Below are positions 1-9,187 of a stretch of 64,000 nucleotides of DNA, one piece after another. The translations under genes were made by a program, and so were the position numbers. Origin of the DNA: Parvularcula sp. IMCC14364. GTDB taxonomy: Bacteria > Pseudomonadota > Alphaproteobacteria > Caulobacterales > Parvularculaceae. The stretch is from contig NZ_CP132334.1 in assembly GCF_030758415.1 (NCBI RefSeq), forward strand, positions 2,368,001 through 2,432,000, read 5' to 3'. Under the pieces are notes generated by a model, which saw nothing but the letters and a program-made list of their open reading frames with translations, was not told the origin of the DNA and ran no database searches. The stretch's first letter is position 1; each line of letters begins with the position of its first letter.

Positions 1-2
1 TG

Positions 3-263
3 TACGAAATGCCGATTGAACATTTTCGTGTGGACTATTTTCGTCAGGCCTTTGCTGAGCTGGAGTGGCAGATGGCAAGCGGCCTGCGCGGCAGTGCCGA
101 ACTGATTGAAACAGACGTGGTGCTTGCCATGCGGGCCAGCCGCTCAATCTCCCTGAAATTCAGGAAATCCAGAGGGGCCTTCCGCAAGGCAGGCGCCACA
201 TTCGGCAGTCAGGTGCGCAAGGATGTGATCCGGCTAATGAAATATGCTGCCCTGCCTGTCTAG
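3..263 (+). CDS. 3' end of an unrecognised gene (partial at left edge)
   Basis: The frame is open from the first complete codon of the window, so this is probably the C-terminal end of a longer protein. An in-frame ATG lies at position 9 but too little upstream sequence is visible to judge it. The visible ~87 residues are mixed alpha/beta-like and become basic toward the end (several Lys and Arg between residues 50 and 80), finishing at a TAG. I recognise no domain. It runs toward the convergent gene that ends at 275, leaving only 11 bases between the two stop codons. Confidence 0.5.
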   Translation, partial: YEMPIEHFRVDYFRQAFAELEWQMASGLRGSAELIETDVVLAMRASRSISLKFRKSRGAFRKAGATFGSQVRKDVIRLMKYAALPV

Positions 264-274
264 GCCAAGCCTGT

Positions 275-658
275 CTACCTGACCCAGGTACACAAGCGGC
301 GCTCGCGCGTACAGCTTGCAGCGTTGCGGGTCAGATCCCATTCAGGATTGGTGAGAACAGCCCCGCTGGTACGCGGCACCAGCGCAACAATTTCCTGTCG
401 TCCCGCCCCTGATCCATCGTATAGGGAATAAGTACAGGCGACACGCCCTGCGATTCTGGCATTGTCGTCCAGAGAGACACTGGTAGAAACCCATTCTGCC
501 ACGACATTGACGAAGGCTGCATCACCATTTTCAAACACGTAACTGCCACGGGTCTGTTTCAACTCATCATCCTTCGGGCACATCTCAGCCAGTGCTGGTG
601 TTGCGAGAAGCGCCCCGCTCAGTGAGAATATGAAGCTCAGCAAGATCTGCCTTTTCAT
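275..658 (-). CDS. small exported protein of unknown function
   Basis: A 127-residue protein starting MKRQILLSFIFSLSGALLA, a clear Sec signal peptide with likely cleavage after the ALA near residue 24. The ATG at 658 is preferred over a TTG at 736 because an AGGGA ribosome site lies about 7 bases upstream and the signal peptide then begins correctly. The mature part has four Cys (one near the new N-terminus, one mid-protein, two close to the end), suggesting disulphides in the periplasm. Its stop sits downstream of modC on the same strand, so it may be read through from the molybdate operon, but no molybdenum link is visible. No family is recognised with confidence. Confidence 0.65.
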   Translation of the reverse strand: MKRQILLSFIFSLSGALLATPALAEMCPKDDELKQTRGSYVFENGDAAFVNVVAEWVSTSVSLDDNARIAGRVACTYSLYDGSGAGRQEIVALVPRTSGAVLTNPEWDLTRNAASCTRERRLCTWVR

Positions 659-729
659 GGGATCGTCCCTGTTTCTGACTGTCAGTATAGCAAACCAGCT
701 CGGAAGGTGAAAGTCTGGCTGAAATCTGG

Positions 730-1857
730 TTAACAAGGTGGCTTAGCCGAGCGCATCACCGCGATAGATTTTATCTGGGCAAAAACCGGCTTACCGGGCT
801 CTAGGCCCATCCGGTCACCGGATTTGCGTGTGATACGCCCCACAATATGCTCCCCCTCTCCCCTGTCGTCCAATACCACCAGAACCATAAGGTGCGCCGG
901 GTCCCGTTGACATGTGTCGATACTGACGACGCGGGCTGGCAGGCAGTTCAGTATGGACGTTTCCCGGGCAGGACGGGTGACGAAACTGACATCACTTGCC
1001 TTGATACTCAGCCGACAGGTGTCCCCCTCTGACATATCTTTTCCGGAGACAGTAAGTGTGCCGCCGTCCACACCGACCTGTAAGAGGTGATAACTCTCAT
1101 CAATGCTCTGTACTCGCCCCTTCATTGTTACCGCTGCATCAATCATGTGCAGTAGCGGCAGGGATGGATCAGACTGAATCGCTGACAATGACCCGGCAGC
1201 GACAATCTGTCCTGCTTCCATGAGCACAAGCGTGTCTGCCAGCCGCTCCAGCTCACGCATGTCGTGGCTGACATAAAGCGCCGGAATGGCAAATTGCGAC
1301 GAGAGGCGCTCAAGGCAGGTCATGATTTCTGTACGCGCCGTTGCGTCCAGCGCTGACAGCGGTTCATCAAGAAGGAGCAGGCGCGGCTGGGAGAGCAGCG
1401 CCCGGCCAATCGCCACGCGCTGGCGCTCGCCACCAGAGAGGTCTCCCGGCTGGCGGGCCAGCAACGGCCTCAAGCCGAGAAAGCGGATCACATCGCCCTC
1501 ATCGATCTGCTCTGACACCCCGCGCTGACGCGCGCGCGCCTGACCGAATGTCAAATTCTGCGCGACACTGAGATGTGGAAACAGACTTGCCTCCTGAAAA
1601 ACATAGCCAATCTGTCTTTGATGCGGGTGCCTGAAAATGCGCTGTGCGTCACTCTGCCACACCGTGCCTGCGACAGTGAGACTGCCAGAGACACGCCGCA
1701 GGCCGGCTATGCATTGCAGGAAAGAAGTCTTGCCACAGCCTGAAGGGCCGAAAAGGCCGGTAACGCCAGTCGCCGGGAAACTGAACCTCGCCTCAAGCTG
1801 AAAGGCGTCGAGTGCGCCGGTAAAGTGACCTTCGATTTTTGCATCGCTTTGCGTCAC
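730..1857 (-). CDS. modC: molybdate ABC transporter, ATP-binding protein ModC
   Basis: The 375-residue ATPase that powers molybdate import at the inner face of the membrane. Walker A is GPSGCGKTS (residues 37-45), the ABC signature LSGGERQR starts at 140, and Walker B LLLLDEP with the D-loop SALD follows at 160-171, with the switch His in YVSHD. After residue ~240 comes a C-terminal region ([22 protein letters not shown]...) that fits the TOBE/Mop molybdate-binding domain of ModC. The start overlaps the modB stop (ATGA at 1854-1857), indicating translational coupling. Length is close to the family norm. Confidence 0.95.
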   Translation of the reverse strand: MTQSDAKIEGHFTGALDAFQLEARFSFPATGVTGLFGPSGCGKTSFLQCIAGLRRVSGSLTVAGTVWQSDAQRIFRHPHQRQIGYVFQEASLFPHLSVAQNLTFGQARARQRGVSEQIDEGDVIRFLGLRPLLARQPGDLSGGERQRVAIGRALLSQPRLLLLDEPLSALDATARTEIMTCLERLSSQFAIPALYVSHDMRELERLADTLVLMEAGQIVAAGSLSAIQSDPSLPLLHMIDAAVTMKGRVQSIDESYHLLQVGVDGGTLTVSGKDMSEGDTCRLSIKASDVSFVTRPARETSILNCLPARVVSIDTCQRDPAHLMVLVVLDDRGEGEHIVGRITRKSGDRMGLEPGKPVFAQIKSIAVMRSAKPPC

Positions 1858-2528
1858 GAGCCAATCCGCCCAGCCTTACGGGTCAGGCTCATGGTGCTGA
1901 AAATCACAAGGAAAGAAAAAAGCAGCATACCAATCGTCAGGATATGTGCTTCGCGCCATTGCATGTTTTCCACGTAATCATAGATGGCAACCGATATGAC
2001 CCGCGTCTCCCCCGGGATATTACCACCGATCATCAAAACGACACCAAATTCCCCGATCGTATGGGCAAAGCCAAGCACCGCCCCGGTGATAAACCCCGGC
2101 CAGGCCAGCGGCACCGCTACTGACCAGAACCTGTCCGCCGGACTGGCCCCCAATGTTGCAGCCACGTCCAGAGGCCTGTTGCCAATCGCCTCAAACGCAT
2201 TGCGCAAGGGCTGCACCACAAAGGGCAGGGAATAGATGACTGACCCGATCACCAGTCCTTCAAAAGTAAACGCCATGGAGCGCCCACCGGAAAGCCCGGC
2301 CAGCCAGCCCCCCGGCCCTTGCGGGCCCAGTGCGATCAAGAGGTAAAAGCCGAGTACAGTTGGTGGCAGGACAAGCGGCAGGGCAACAATCGCGGCCACC
2401 ACTTCCTTCCATTTTGCCTGAGAGCGCACCAGCCACCAGGCAACGGGTGTGCTGATGAGAAGCAGAATGACAGTACTCACGAAAGCCAGCATTAACGTCA
2501 GACGGATTGTGGGGAGAATACCTTCCAT
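1854..2528 (-). CDS. modB: molybdate ABC transporter permease ModB
   Basis: A 224-residue integral membrane protein with about five transmembrane helices. It carries the binding-protein-dependent permease (EAA) loop around [21 protein letters not shown], the contact site for the ATPase. [14 protein letters not shown] near residue 50 is typical of ModB. The start codon shares one base with the modA stop (TGATG at 2526-2530) and the stop overlaps modC, so the three genes form a tight operon transcribed leftward. Confidence 0.95.
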   Translation of the reverse strand: MEGILPTIRLTLMLAFVSTVILLLISTPVAWWLVRSQAKWKEVVAAIVALPLVLPPTVLGFYLLIALGPQGPGGWLAGLSGGRSMAFTFEGLVIGSVIYSLPFVVQPLRNAFEAIGNRPLDVAATLGASPADRFWSVAVPLAWPGFITGAVLGFAHTIGEFGVVLMIGGNIPGETRVISVAIYDYVENMQWREAHILTIGMLLFSFLVIFSTMSLTRKAGRIGS

Positions 2529-3298
2529 CAGCCTGCGGTCTTTTGTTCCACAGTCGGCACATCAAAGCCATGACGTGTGATGATCGCACGACCAGTTTCA
2601 CCCTGAAGAAATGTCCAGAAGGCCCTGGCCACCTCACTGTCCCCATGACGGAGCAGCACCGCATCATGGCGCAGCGGCGTATGGAGATGGGCTGGCACCA
2701 GCCAGAATCTGGTTGAACTGCCAGCAGCAAGCTGCGAGCGGGCGACAAAGCCCAGTTCTGCGTTTCCGGTTTGTACAAATTGGAAGGTCTGCGCAATGTT
2801 TGACCCCTGAACGATTTTAGGTTTTATTTGTTCGTAGACGCCAAGTTTTTTCAACACCTCAACAGCAGCGGCACCATAAGGCGCTGTGCTGGCATTGGCG
2901 ATTGCCAGTCGTCTGAACGTATCCTGTGACAGGAGGCCTGCACCGGCACTTGTGTCCCTGTCAGCGCTGTACAATACAAGATGGCCCAAGGCATATGTGA
3001 TCTGACTGTCCGCGCTGGCGAATTGCGCCTGAACGGCTCTGGCGGGCCTTGCCTGATCTGCCGCCATATACAGATCAAAAGGCGCTCCTTGCGATATCTG
3101 GGCGTAAAGCTGCCCCGTGGAACCGAAACTGAAAATCACTTCATGGCCGGTTTCGGCGGTAAAGGCCGTGCCCAGATCACGGGCCGGGCTGGCGAAGCTG
3201 GAAGCAACAGCAACGCGCGCTTCACCCGCCATTGCACCAATAGGCGCAGCGATGACAGCGGCAAGCCAGAACGTAATCCGGACGATCCATTTCTGCAT
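2528..3298 (-). CDS. modA: molybdate-binding periplasmic protein ModA
   Basis: Substrate-binding protein that captures molybdate (or tungstate) in the periplasm for ModBC. I place the start at the ATG at 3298 (256 residues), where an AAGGAGAG ribosome site lies ~8 bases upstream and a signal peptide follows ([19 protein letters not shown], cleavage near AMA/GEA). The mature protein begins [20 protein letters not shown] and includes [11 protein letters not shown] and [12 protein letters not shown], both characteristic of ModA oxyanion binding. A longer frame to 3331 has no ribosome site. First gene of modABC. Confidence 0.93.
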   Translation of the reverse strand: MQKWIVRITFWLAAVIAAPIGAMAGEARVAVASSFASPARDLGTAFTAETGHEVIFSFGSTGQLYAQISQGAPFDLYMAADQARPARAVQAQFASADSQITYALGHLVLYSADRDTSAGAGLLSQDTFRRLAIANASTAPYGAAAVEVLKKLGVYEQIKPKIVQGSNIAQTFQFVQTGNAELGFVARSQLAAGSSTRFWLVPAHLHTPLRHDAVLLRHGDSEVARAFWTFLQGETGRAIITRHGFDVPTVEQKTAG

Positions 3299-3922
3299 GG
3301 GTTGCTCTCCTTGTTGCCGGTGGGCTGGCACTAATGCCCATCAGGTCGCACGGGATCATGGCATATATTGAGTGTAGCAATTACGCAGGCCACGCAAGTC
3401 CGATCCTGTCATCCACGATAGGCATACAGGTCCCGGGTATGTGGTATGAAGCGCCGTTCGGTCCAGCCCGTAAGTGTGTCAGGACAACGCTTCCCTCCTT
3501 TTCAAAAAAACTTATGGGCCCCCTTTGGCGAGGCCTTATTCTTTCGCGCTCTTTGAAATGAAAGGAGGCTGATATGGCACGCACAACAAAACGACAACCT
3601 GCTCAACGGAACCATCGACAGAGGCTGAAACAGCGCTGGGCGGTCCTGTCGCGAAGGCAGGGCGGGAGCGGCGCAGGCTGGCCATTTGCGCAAGAGAGTT
3701 CCAGTGCCAGTGATACATTGGTCGCGTTGCCGGATTGCCAGAGCACACACGAGTGCGTGACTCGCAACCAGATAGCGACTCACTGCATGAAGGCTTGCTA
3801 GCCCCGGCGTGATCTGATTGCGCCTGTTTAGACCGTATTAAGACCGGCAACTTACCCTGTGTCACCGGTATTGAGTACGATCAGCAGAATGCGATCGCCA
3901 CAGTGGGCAGGAGGACACGACG
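3299..3922. other. 624-base spacer between modA and the EAL gene
   Basis: Divergent spacer. It holds the modA leader, a hairpin at about 3517-3535 (GGCCCC paired with GAGGCC, one G-U) flanked on one side by a run of seven A (T7 on the minus strand, after a 6-base gap), a candidate small reading frame at 3574-3801, and the ribosome site AGGAGG for the EAL gene at about 3910. I saw no convincing ModE palindrome and no molybdenum-cofactor riboswitch fold. Confidence 0.4.
3574..3801 (+). CDS. possible small basic protein, 75 aa
   Basis: The only support is translational: an exceptionally good ribosome site (AAAGGAGG) lies six bases before the ATG. The product starts MARTTKRQPAQRNHRQRLKQRW, strongly basic for 30 residues, then turns neutral and Ser/Gln-rich with three Cys in the last 25 residues. 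No family is recognised, and composition does not look clearly coding. It lies alone between modA (divergent) and the EAL gene (121 bases downstream, same strand). It could be a small regulator, a leader peptide, or chance. Confidence 0.3.
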   Translation: MARTTKRQPAQRNHRQRLKQRWAVLSRRQGGSGAGWPFAQESSSASDTLVALPDCQSTHECVTRNQIATHCMKAC

Positions 3923-5932
3923 ATGGGTGCACAGGCAGTCAGGCTGACAAGCATCGATATTGATAATGCCTTGAATAACAATCACTTCGAGGTCATTTTC
4001 CAGCCTATTTTCAGCCTTTCCGACGGCGCGCTGCTGCGTATGGAATCGTTTGTCCGCTGGGTTCATCCAGGGCTTGGCGTATTGCCGCCGGGCGCCTTTA
4101 TCTCCTTTTTTGAAAATCAGGGTCGCATGAACGAGCTGACCCGCTATGTCGTGGAAAGCTCACTTGAACAATACCTGAACTGGCGCGGCACAGATGGCCC
4201 TGGCTTTTCTGTTAATCTGGCTTTTGCAGACTTGCTGGACGATACATTCCCGGCATGGCTTGACGAACTGCTTGAAGAGAGCGGTTTCCCAGCAGAATTG
4301 CTGACCCTGGAATGCCCAACCATTCCCAATAATTATCCGGCCGCTGAAGCAGAGCACCTGTTTGATGGCCTGAAAGCTACCGGCGTGCGTCTCGCAATCG
4401 AAATGCGGGGACGCGCCAATGAGCAACTGCGCGCCCTCAAGCCTTTTCCCTTCGCTGAGATCAAGACAGGCGGTTCTGCGATCCTGCGCTTTGCCCGCAC
4501 GGTACGCGGCGGGCCTGGCCTCACGGCGATTTCTGAACTCCTCGAACTGGCGCAGGAAAATGACGCCATGGCCGTTGCCGTGGGGGTCGAAGATCAAGCA
4601 TCACTGGAAGCGCTGGTCAGCCTGGGCTTCGACGCAGCGCAGGGGAATTATCTTGCCAGTATCGGCAAGGCTGACGGTTTTGATCCGTCGATGATTGCGA
4701 AAGTGCGCAGTGCCTTGTCTCTGGAAAACGCCACAAAGGCGCAACTGAGAAGTCTGGCGGGAGAAGCACAGACCTTGGATGCCGAAGCGCAAGCTGACCC
4801 CGCGTCGATGGGGACAATGAATGAAGCACAGGTCGACAGTGCACAGTCTGATGATGATGCTCAAAGCGGCGCAGAAGACCTCGAAGCCATCGCCGCAGAA
4901 AAAAAACGTAAACTGCGCCTTGCCGCCAAACGCAAGGCAGCAAAAAAAGCCGCGGCCCAGAAAGCTGCTGCCGAACAGGCAGAACAGGAGCTGGCTGAAA
5001 AACAGCATTTGCTGGAAGAAGCCGCAGCGCGCGAACACGCCGAAGAAAATGCCCGCCGACTGCAGGAAAGACTGACGCAAGTTTATGACGAGGAAGATCT
5101 CGCCGCGTCCATCACGCCTGCCCTGAAAAATAAACCGGCCAAAGCAACTGAAGCCCCTGCCAGACCTGTTCAAAACGAAGATGCTGCACCAGAAGCGGGA
5201 TTGCTGCTGGGCGGGTCTCTTGCACAGGCTGCCCTTGGCAGAAGTGCCCCTGCGGCTGCGCCGTCGAGCGTGACCGAGGAGTTGGTGGATGAAGAATTGG
5301 CAGATGACGATGGTATTGATGCGGCCGAAGACGCGCTGATTCTGTCCGACGCAGAAGTGCTGGATAAGGTTGGGGCGGAAACAGAAGAGCCCGCAGAACC
5401 AGCAGAGACAGTCTCAGAAACTTCTCAAGAGGCAGCCGTGCTGGATGCTGACAGAACGGGCCTGAATCTGTCCATGGCAGACAGCGTGCCAGACCCTGCC
5501 TATAAAATAGAAATTACGGACAGAAGTGAAGAAGGCGACAGCACGCCCGATGCCGCAGCGGAGATATCGCCGCGAGACTATCACTTTGTGTTTAGTGCAC
5601 AAACCCGCGCGCCATCAGACGAGGCCGAGCCACTTTCTGAAGCTGATCTGAAATCTGAAGATGAAGTGCTGGACGAGGCTTTCCGGCACACAGTCGAGCT
5701 GGACCCTACGGTTCATCACGAAGACCCCGCAGACGGTCCTTTCAATTTTGACAGCACAGAAAAATATATCGCGGAAAGATTGTTGCGCCCCAAACGCCCC
5801 AAGAGTCGGAATTTTCTGCAGAAAAAATACCGTATAACGCATTTCTGGCCACGCTCATGGCAACGAAAATGGCGTGAACTGAGGGCATCGCGTCATCAGG
5901 ATTGGGATAATCTCTCTACCGGTCTTGATTAA
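3923..5932 (+). CDS. degenerate EAL-domain protein with long charged C-terminal region
   Basis: 669 residues, ATG preceded by AGGAGG. Residues ~10-265 follow the EAL phosphodiesterase fold: FEVIFQPIFSLSDGALLRMES at the start, LGFDAAQGNYLA at the end. The catalytic signature is lost: EAL reads ESF, the DDFG metal site is absent (AIEMRGRAN in its place), and the loop-6 lysine region reads EIKTGGS. It is therefore unlikely to cleave cyclic di-GMP and may bind it or a protein instead. Residues ~320-400 are Lys/Ala/Glu-rich and probably helical coiled coil. Residues ~400-600 are acidic and look disordered. The last ~50 are basic and Trp-rich. No transmembrane segment. Monocistronic by position. 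Confidence 0.75.
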   Translation: MGAQAVRLTSIDIDNALNNNHFEVIFQPIFSLSDGALLRMESFVRWVHPGLGVLPPGAFISFFENQGRMNELTRYVVESSLEQYLNWRGTDGPGFSVNLAFADLLDDTFPAWLDELLEESGFPAELLTLECPTIPNNYPAAEAEHLFDGLKATGVRLAIEMRGRANEQLRALKPFPFAEIKTGGSAILRFARTVRGGPGLTAISELLELAQENDAMAVAVGVEDQASLEALVSLGFDAAQGNYLASIGKADGFDPSMIAKVRSALSLENATKAQLRSLAGEAQTLDAEAQADPASMGTMNEAQVDSAQSDDDAQSGAEDLEAIAAEKKRKLRLAAKRKAAKKAAAQKAAAEQAEQELAEKQHLLEEAAAREHAEENARRLQERLTQVYDEEDLAASITPALKNKPAKATEAPARPVQNEDAAPEAGLLLGGSLAQAALGRSAPAAAPSSVTEELVDEELADDDGIDAAEDALILSDAEVLDKVGAETEEPAEPAETVSETSQEAAVLDADRTGLNLSMADSVPDPAYKIEITDRSEEGDSTPDAAAEISPRDYHFVFSAQTRAPSDEAEPLSEADLKSEDEVLDEAFRHTVELDPTVHHEDPADGPFNFDSTEKYIAERLLRPKRPKSRNFLQKKYRITHFWPRSWQRKWRELRASRHQDWDNLSTGLD

Positions 5933-5957
5933 GATCAACCGTCCAAAATCAATCACG

Positions 5958-5978
5958 GGTACTGTTTTTTTCAGTACC
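5958..5978. repeat. perfect inverted repeat with T7 loop
   Basis: GGTACTG (5958-5964) and CAGTACC (5972-5978) form a 7-bp stem whose loop is seven T. It lies 25 bases after the EAL gene stop. The T run is in the loop, not after the stem, so it is not a standard intrinsic terminator. It could be an mRNA 3'-end stabiliser or a protein-binding palindrome for the next gene. Confidence 0.5.
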
Positions 5979-6048
5979 TGACAAAAAACTGTTGCCTGAA
6001 AGAGCGCATCGCTTCACGATTCGCATAACAGTTCAAAAGTTTACGTAT

Positions 6049-7269
6049 ATGTCCCCTGCTGTGATGCTTTCAATTCTGGCAGCTGTTGTCTGCTTGACAC
6101 TTTTTGCCCTTGTCAGGTCCGGTGCCATGGCAAGCCTGACCCAGCGCCCCGCGTTAGTGCTCGCCATCTCGACACTTGCGGGTATTCTGTACAGATATAC
6201 CGGCCTGCCCATGTCTGACGCCGGTGTCGTCAAACTGATTGCGGAGGCCTGTCTGGCGCTGCTTGTGTTTTCAGCTGCTCTCCATTTCCGCATCAGCCGT
6301 CTGCATCTCAACTCCCCGGCTGCCTTGCGCCTTGCGGTCATTGCCGGTCCCTTTTTCATGGTGATCGTCGCACTGTCCGTGTTTGTCCTTTCCCCTTCCG
6401 TGACGGTCTGGTCAGCCCTCGTCATTGGCGCAGCCCTGATGTTGAACGGCGCCAGTCTTGAGCGCCGTGTCTTCCGGGAATCATCCATCTCCAAACGCAT
6501 CAAGGCAAGTATTACGCTTGAAAGTGCTGCTGCGCTGGTTGTTGGCCTGCCGATTGCTGTGATGATTGAAACTGCAGCGATGACCCCGCATCTCACCAGC
6601 GGCGATATTGTAGAAACAGGAATCTTCCGCACCGCAATCGGATTTGCCATTGGCGGGGCCATTGGCCTTCTGGGCGGACGCGGCTATAAATGGCTGGTGA
6701 ACAGAAAAAGCCCTCTGGCAAAGCCGGGTGTCACGATCACTGCCGGATTACTCGCCTTCTGTCTTGCCTCCCTGCTCGGCGGCAGCGCCATCATTGCTGT
6801 GTGTGCGGCAGGTCTCATGTGGTCAGAAGAATCCAGCCTGAAAAGGTCAGAACGGTTCGTGCTGCATAGCGGTTATGAACAGATCGCCAAGCCGCTGGCA
6901 TTTGTCCTGTTCGGTTTCGTGCTTGGCCCACGCCTGTTACAGGCTGATGCGCTGGTGATCCTGTTTGCGCTGTTTGCCGTCACCTTGCTGCGCATTGTGC
7001 CAAGATTGATTGCCCTGAAATCGCTGAAACTTGCAACCGAAGAAGAGCACTTTCTCGCCTGGTTTGGCGGCGCGCCCGGTGCTGCATCAGCACTCTTCCT
7101 GCTCTGCCTCATTGATAGCCCGGCCCTGGCCGATCAGGAGATCGTCATGACAATCGGCGCAACCTGCGTATGGACCGGCGTTTTCATCACCAGAGCATCC
7201 TCGCGATCACTGGCGAGTTTTTTCATCCAGCGCGCCGCGGCCGCAAGACGCAAGCGCTACTACGCCTGA
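6049..7269 (+). CDS. CPA1-type sodium/proton exchanger-like membrane protein
   Basis: 406 residues with about 12 hydrophobic segments. The late block AWFGGAPGAASALFLLCL corresponds to the GPRGLAS helix of NhaP-type (CPA1) antiporters. The usual TDP and ND acidic motifs in the ion-binding core are not visible: the matching stretch reads GAALMLNGASLERR, then ITLESAAALVV, keeping only a Glu. The protein may transport with a different mechanism or substrate, or be inactive. ATG at 6049 chosen over a TTG at 5992 because the first helix starts right after it; the ribosome site is weak for both. The downstream crotonase gene begins 84 bases later. Confidence 0.7.
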   Translation: MSPAVMLSILAAVVCLTLFALVRSGAMASLTQRPALVLAISTLAGILYRYTGLPMSDAGVVKLIAEACLALLVFSAALHFRISRLHLNSPAALRLAVIAGPFFMVIVALSVFVLSPSVTVWSALVIGAALMLNGASLERRVFRESSISKRIKASITLESAAALVVGLPIAVMIETAAMTPHLTSGDIVETGIFRTAIGFAIGGAIGLLGGRGYKWLVNRKSPLAKPGVTITAGLLAFCLASLLGGSAIIAVCAAGLMWSEESSLKRSERFVLHSGYEQIAKPLAFVLFGFVLGPRLLQADALVILFALFAVTLLRIVPRLIALKSLKLATEEEHFLAWFGGAPGAASALFLLCLIDSPALADQEIVMTIGATCVWTGVFITRASSRSLASFFIQRAAAARRKRYYA

Positions 7270-7353
7270 TCGCTATTACCTGTTGACTGGCAAGCTATTT
7301 GCTCGAGTGTAGCCGAAACGGTAATCTGAAAAGCCGGAAGCGAGAGACAGGGC

Positions 7354-8139
7354 ATGGATAACGATACGGTCAGGATTGATATTACAGATAACAGAACGGC
7401 CCGCATCACCTTGAACAGGCCGGATGTGTGCAATGCGCTGAATGATGACATGATCAACGCGCTCAGTTCGGCACTGGCAAATATCAACACCTCAAAAGAG
7501 ATCAGGGCCGTCATTTTCACTGGCGCGAATGACTGCTTCTGCGCGGGGCTGGATATCAAATGGATGGAGCGCATGGCGCAGGCCGGTTCGGATGATGTAT
7601 CCCGACGGCTGGCGCACCTCCTGTTACAGATCAAGGACTTGCGCGTGCCAACTGTGGCAATGATTGACGGGCCCTGCGTTGGGGGCGGCGTCGCGCTTGC
7701 GGTTGCCTGCGATATTTCTGTTGCCAGCGAAGAAGCCTATTTCGCCCTGCCCGCTGTGCATCTCGGTGCCATCCCCTCGATTGTTGCCCCTTTCATCATT
7801 GACGGGATCGGCGCGCATCTGGCGCGGCGCTATCTGCTGACCGGGGAGCGCTTCACGCCGGAGAGAGCCAAGGATATTCACCTGATCCACGCCGTGTGTA
7901 TGCGCGCGCAACTGGAAGCAACGGTTGGCGGGTTTGTTGAACAACTGCTGAAAGGCGGGCCGGCTGCGATAGAGGCCAGCAAGGAACTCATCAGCTATTG
8001 CGAGGACAAGCCACTGAACAAGAAACTGGTGGAAGATGCCGCCCGGCGCGGCGCCAAACATCGCAAGAGCACTGAAGCGCGCGAGGGCCTTGCGGCCTTC
8101 CTCGCCAAACGGTTACCCGGATGGGCAGGGGATGAGTAG
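7354..8139 (+). CDS. enoyl-CoA hydratase/isomerase (crotonase) family protein
   Basis: 261 residues, cytosolic crotonase fold. The oxyanion-hole segments are present: NDCFCAGLDIKWM (residues ~62-74) and IDGPCVGGGVALAVACD (~104-120). The stretch FALPAVHLGAIPSIVAPFI followed by ARRYLLTGERF resembles methylglutaconyl-CoA hydratase-like proteins (leucine breakdown). Both Glu positions used by classical hydratases are replaced: GGGVAL instead of GGGCEL, and LPAV instead of the usual Glu-Val. It may be an isomerase, dehalogenase-like or hydrolase variant rather than a hydratase, so I give no symbol. No other beta-oxidation genes are adjacent. Confidence 0.85.
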   Translation: MDNDTVRIDITDNRTARITLNRPDVCNALNDDMINALSSALANINTSKEIRAVIFTGANDCFCAGLDIKWMERMAQAGSDDVSRRLAHLLLQIKDLRVPTVAMIDGPCVGGGVALAVACDISVASEEAYFALPAVHLGAIPSIVAPFIIDGIGAHLARRYLLTGERFTPERAKDIHLIHAVCMRAQLEATVGGFVEQLLKGGPAAIEASKELISYCEDKPLNKKLVEDAARRGAKHRKSTEAREGLAAFLAKRLPGWAGDE

Positions 8140-8151
8140 CCGGCAGGCCTG

Positions 8152-9069
8152 TCAGGTCTTGTCCCGGTCGTCCGCTCTTGCGGCTGGCAAGTCCTGCAAT
8201 GCCAGCGCCAAAGCCCGGTCCATGCGTGACATGGTCTCCTGCAGCTGAACGATTTCACCATGCACTTCCTGCAATTCCTCGCGCAGTTCCGCATTCTCGC
8301 GCACCAGCACGTGCTCCAGGTCTTCTGAGTCTTCCTCAACCACGCGCACAACAATCGCGACAAAAAGGTTGAGCATAGTGAAGGTGGCAATCAGCACAAA
8401 GATGACGAAGAATATCCACGACGACGGATGCGTCTCAGCCACCGCGCTGGCCACATCCGGCCAGCCTTCCAGCGTCATCACCTGGAACAGCGTGTACATG
8501 GCGGTGAAAACATCTGCAAAGAGGTCGGGGTGATCCGGACCGTACAGGTTCGCGGAAATAACGGCGAACACATACAGGATCAGCACCAGCACCACGCCGA
8601 CCGAAAAAATACCGGGTATTGAATCGAGCAGCGCACTGACCACGACACGCATACGCGGCATGACGGTGACCAGATGCAAAACCCGCAGAACGCGAAAGGC
8701 GCGGAAGGCCGAAAAGGCGTTTGGCAAGGCCAGTACGGATAGCGAAATGATGATGAAATCAAAGACATTCCAGCCATTGCGGAAAAACTGCCGCCGATAG
8801 GCATAAATGCGCATCAGCAGCTCAATGACAAAAATAGCCAGAAAAATAAGGTCGGCCCGATACAGAAGGAGCGCATACTCAGCCCGGATTTCCGTAAAGG
8901 TCTCCATCCCCAGCGTGACCGCGTTAGCTACAATCAAGAGCAGGATGGAATTCTGAAACAATCTGCTTTCCAGAAAAGTGCGCAGCTTCGCTGTGTGTGC
9001 AGGCAGTTCCTGCCCTGCTGACAGAGCCAGTTCCGCCTGAGCCGCGTCCGAATGGTGATCGCGCGTCAT
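8152..9069 (-). CDS. bacterial voltage-gated cation channel (NaChBac type)
   Basis: 305 residues forming one six-helix subunit of a tetrameric inner-membrane channel. S1-S3 run from ~30 to ~105. S4 has Arg every third residue (FRAFRVLRVLH). The pore loop holds the selectivity filter TLEGWPD. A C-terminal coiled coil (~255-295) probably holds the tetramer together. In sodium channels of this family the filter normally reads TLESW; Gly at position 4 and Asp at 7 point to calcium permeability. ATG at 9069 has GGAGA 8 bases upstream and is preferred to the TTG at 9081. It converges on the crotonase gene with a 12-base gap. Confidence 0.92.
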   Translation of the reverse strand: MTRDHHSDAAQAELALSAGQELPAHTAKLRTFLESRLFQNSILLLIVANAVTLGMETFTEIRAEYALLLYRADLIFLAIFVIELLMRIYAYRRQFFRNGWNVFDFIIISLSVLALPNAFSAFRAFRVLRVLHLVTVMPRMRVVVSALLDSIPGIFSVGVVLVLILYVFAVISANLYGPDHPDLFADVFTAMYTLFQVMTLEGWPDVASAVAETHPSSWIFFVIFVLIATFTMLNLFVAIVVRVVEEDSEDLEHVLVRENAELREELQEVHGEIVQLQETMSRMDRALALALQDLPAARADDRDKT

Positions 9070-9178
9070 GTCTGTCTCCAAAATTACCGGATCATCAGTG
9101 ACTGATGGCCAGTTCTGGCCGCCAAAGCAGAAAATAAGGCCACCAGACCTCCCATTTCATACCAGACGTTAACCATCT

Positions 9179-9187
9179 CAGCCAAAA
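9179..9187 (+). promoter_or_regulatory. candidate CtrA half-site before the coiled-coil gene
   Basis: TTAACCATC, 106 bases before the ATG at 9293. TTAACCAT is a known half-site for the alphaproteobacterial cell-cycle regulator CtrA. Only a half-site is present, so this is a suggestion that fits a polarity or division role for the gene. Confidence 0.3.

Noticed and set aside
3340-3420. ModE operator upstream of modA
   Set aside because: CATATATTG is present but no matching second half at the right spacing; not a convincing palindrome.
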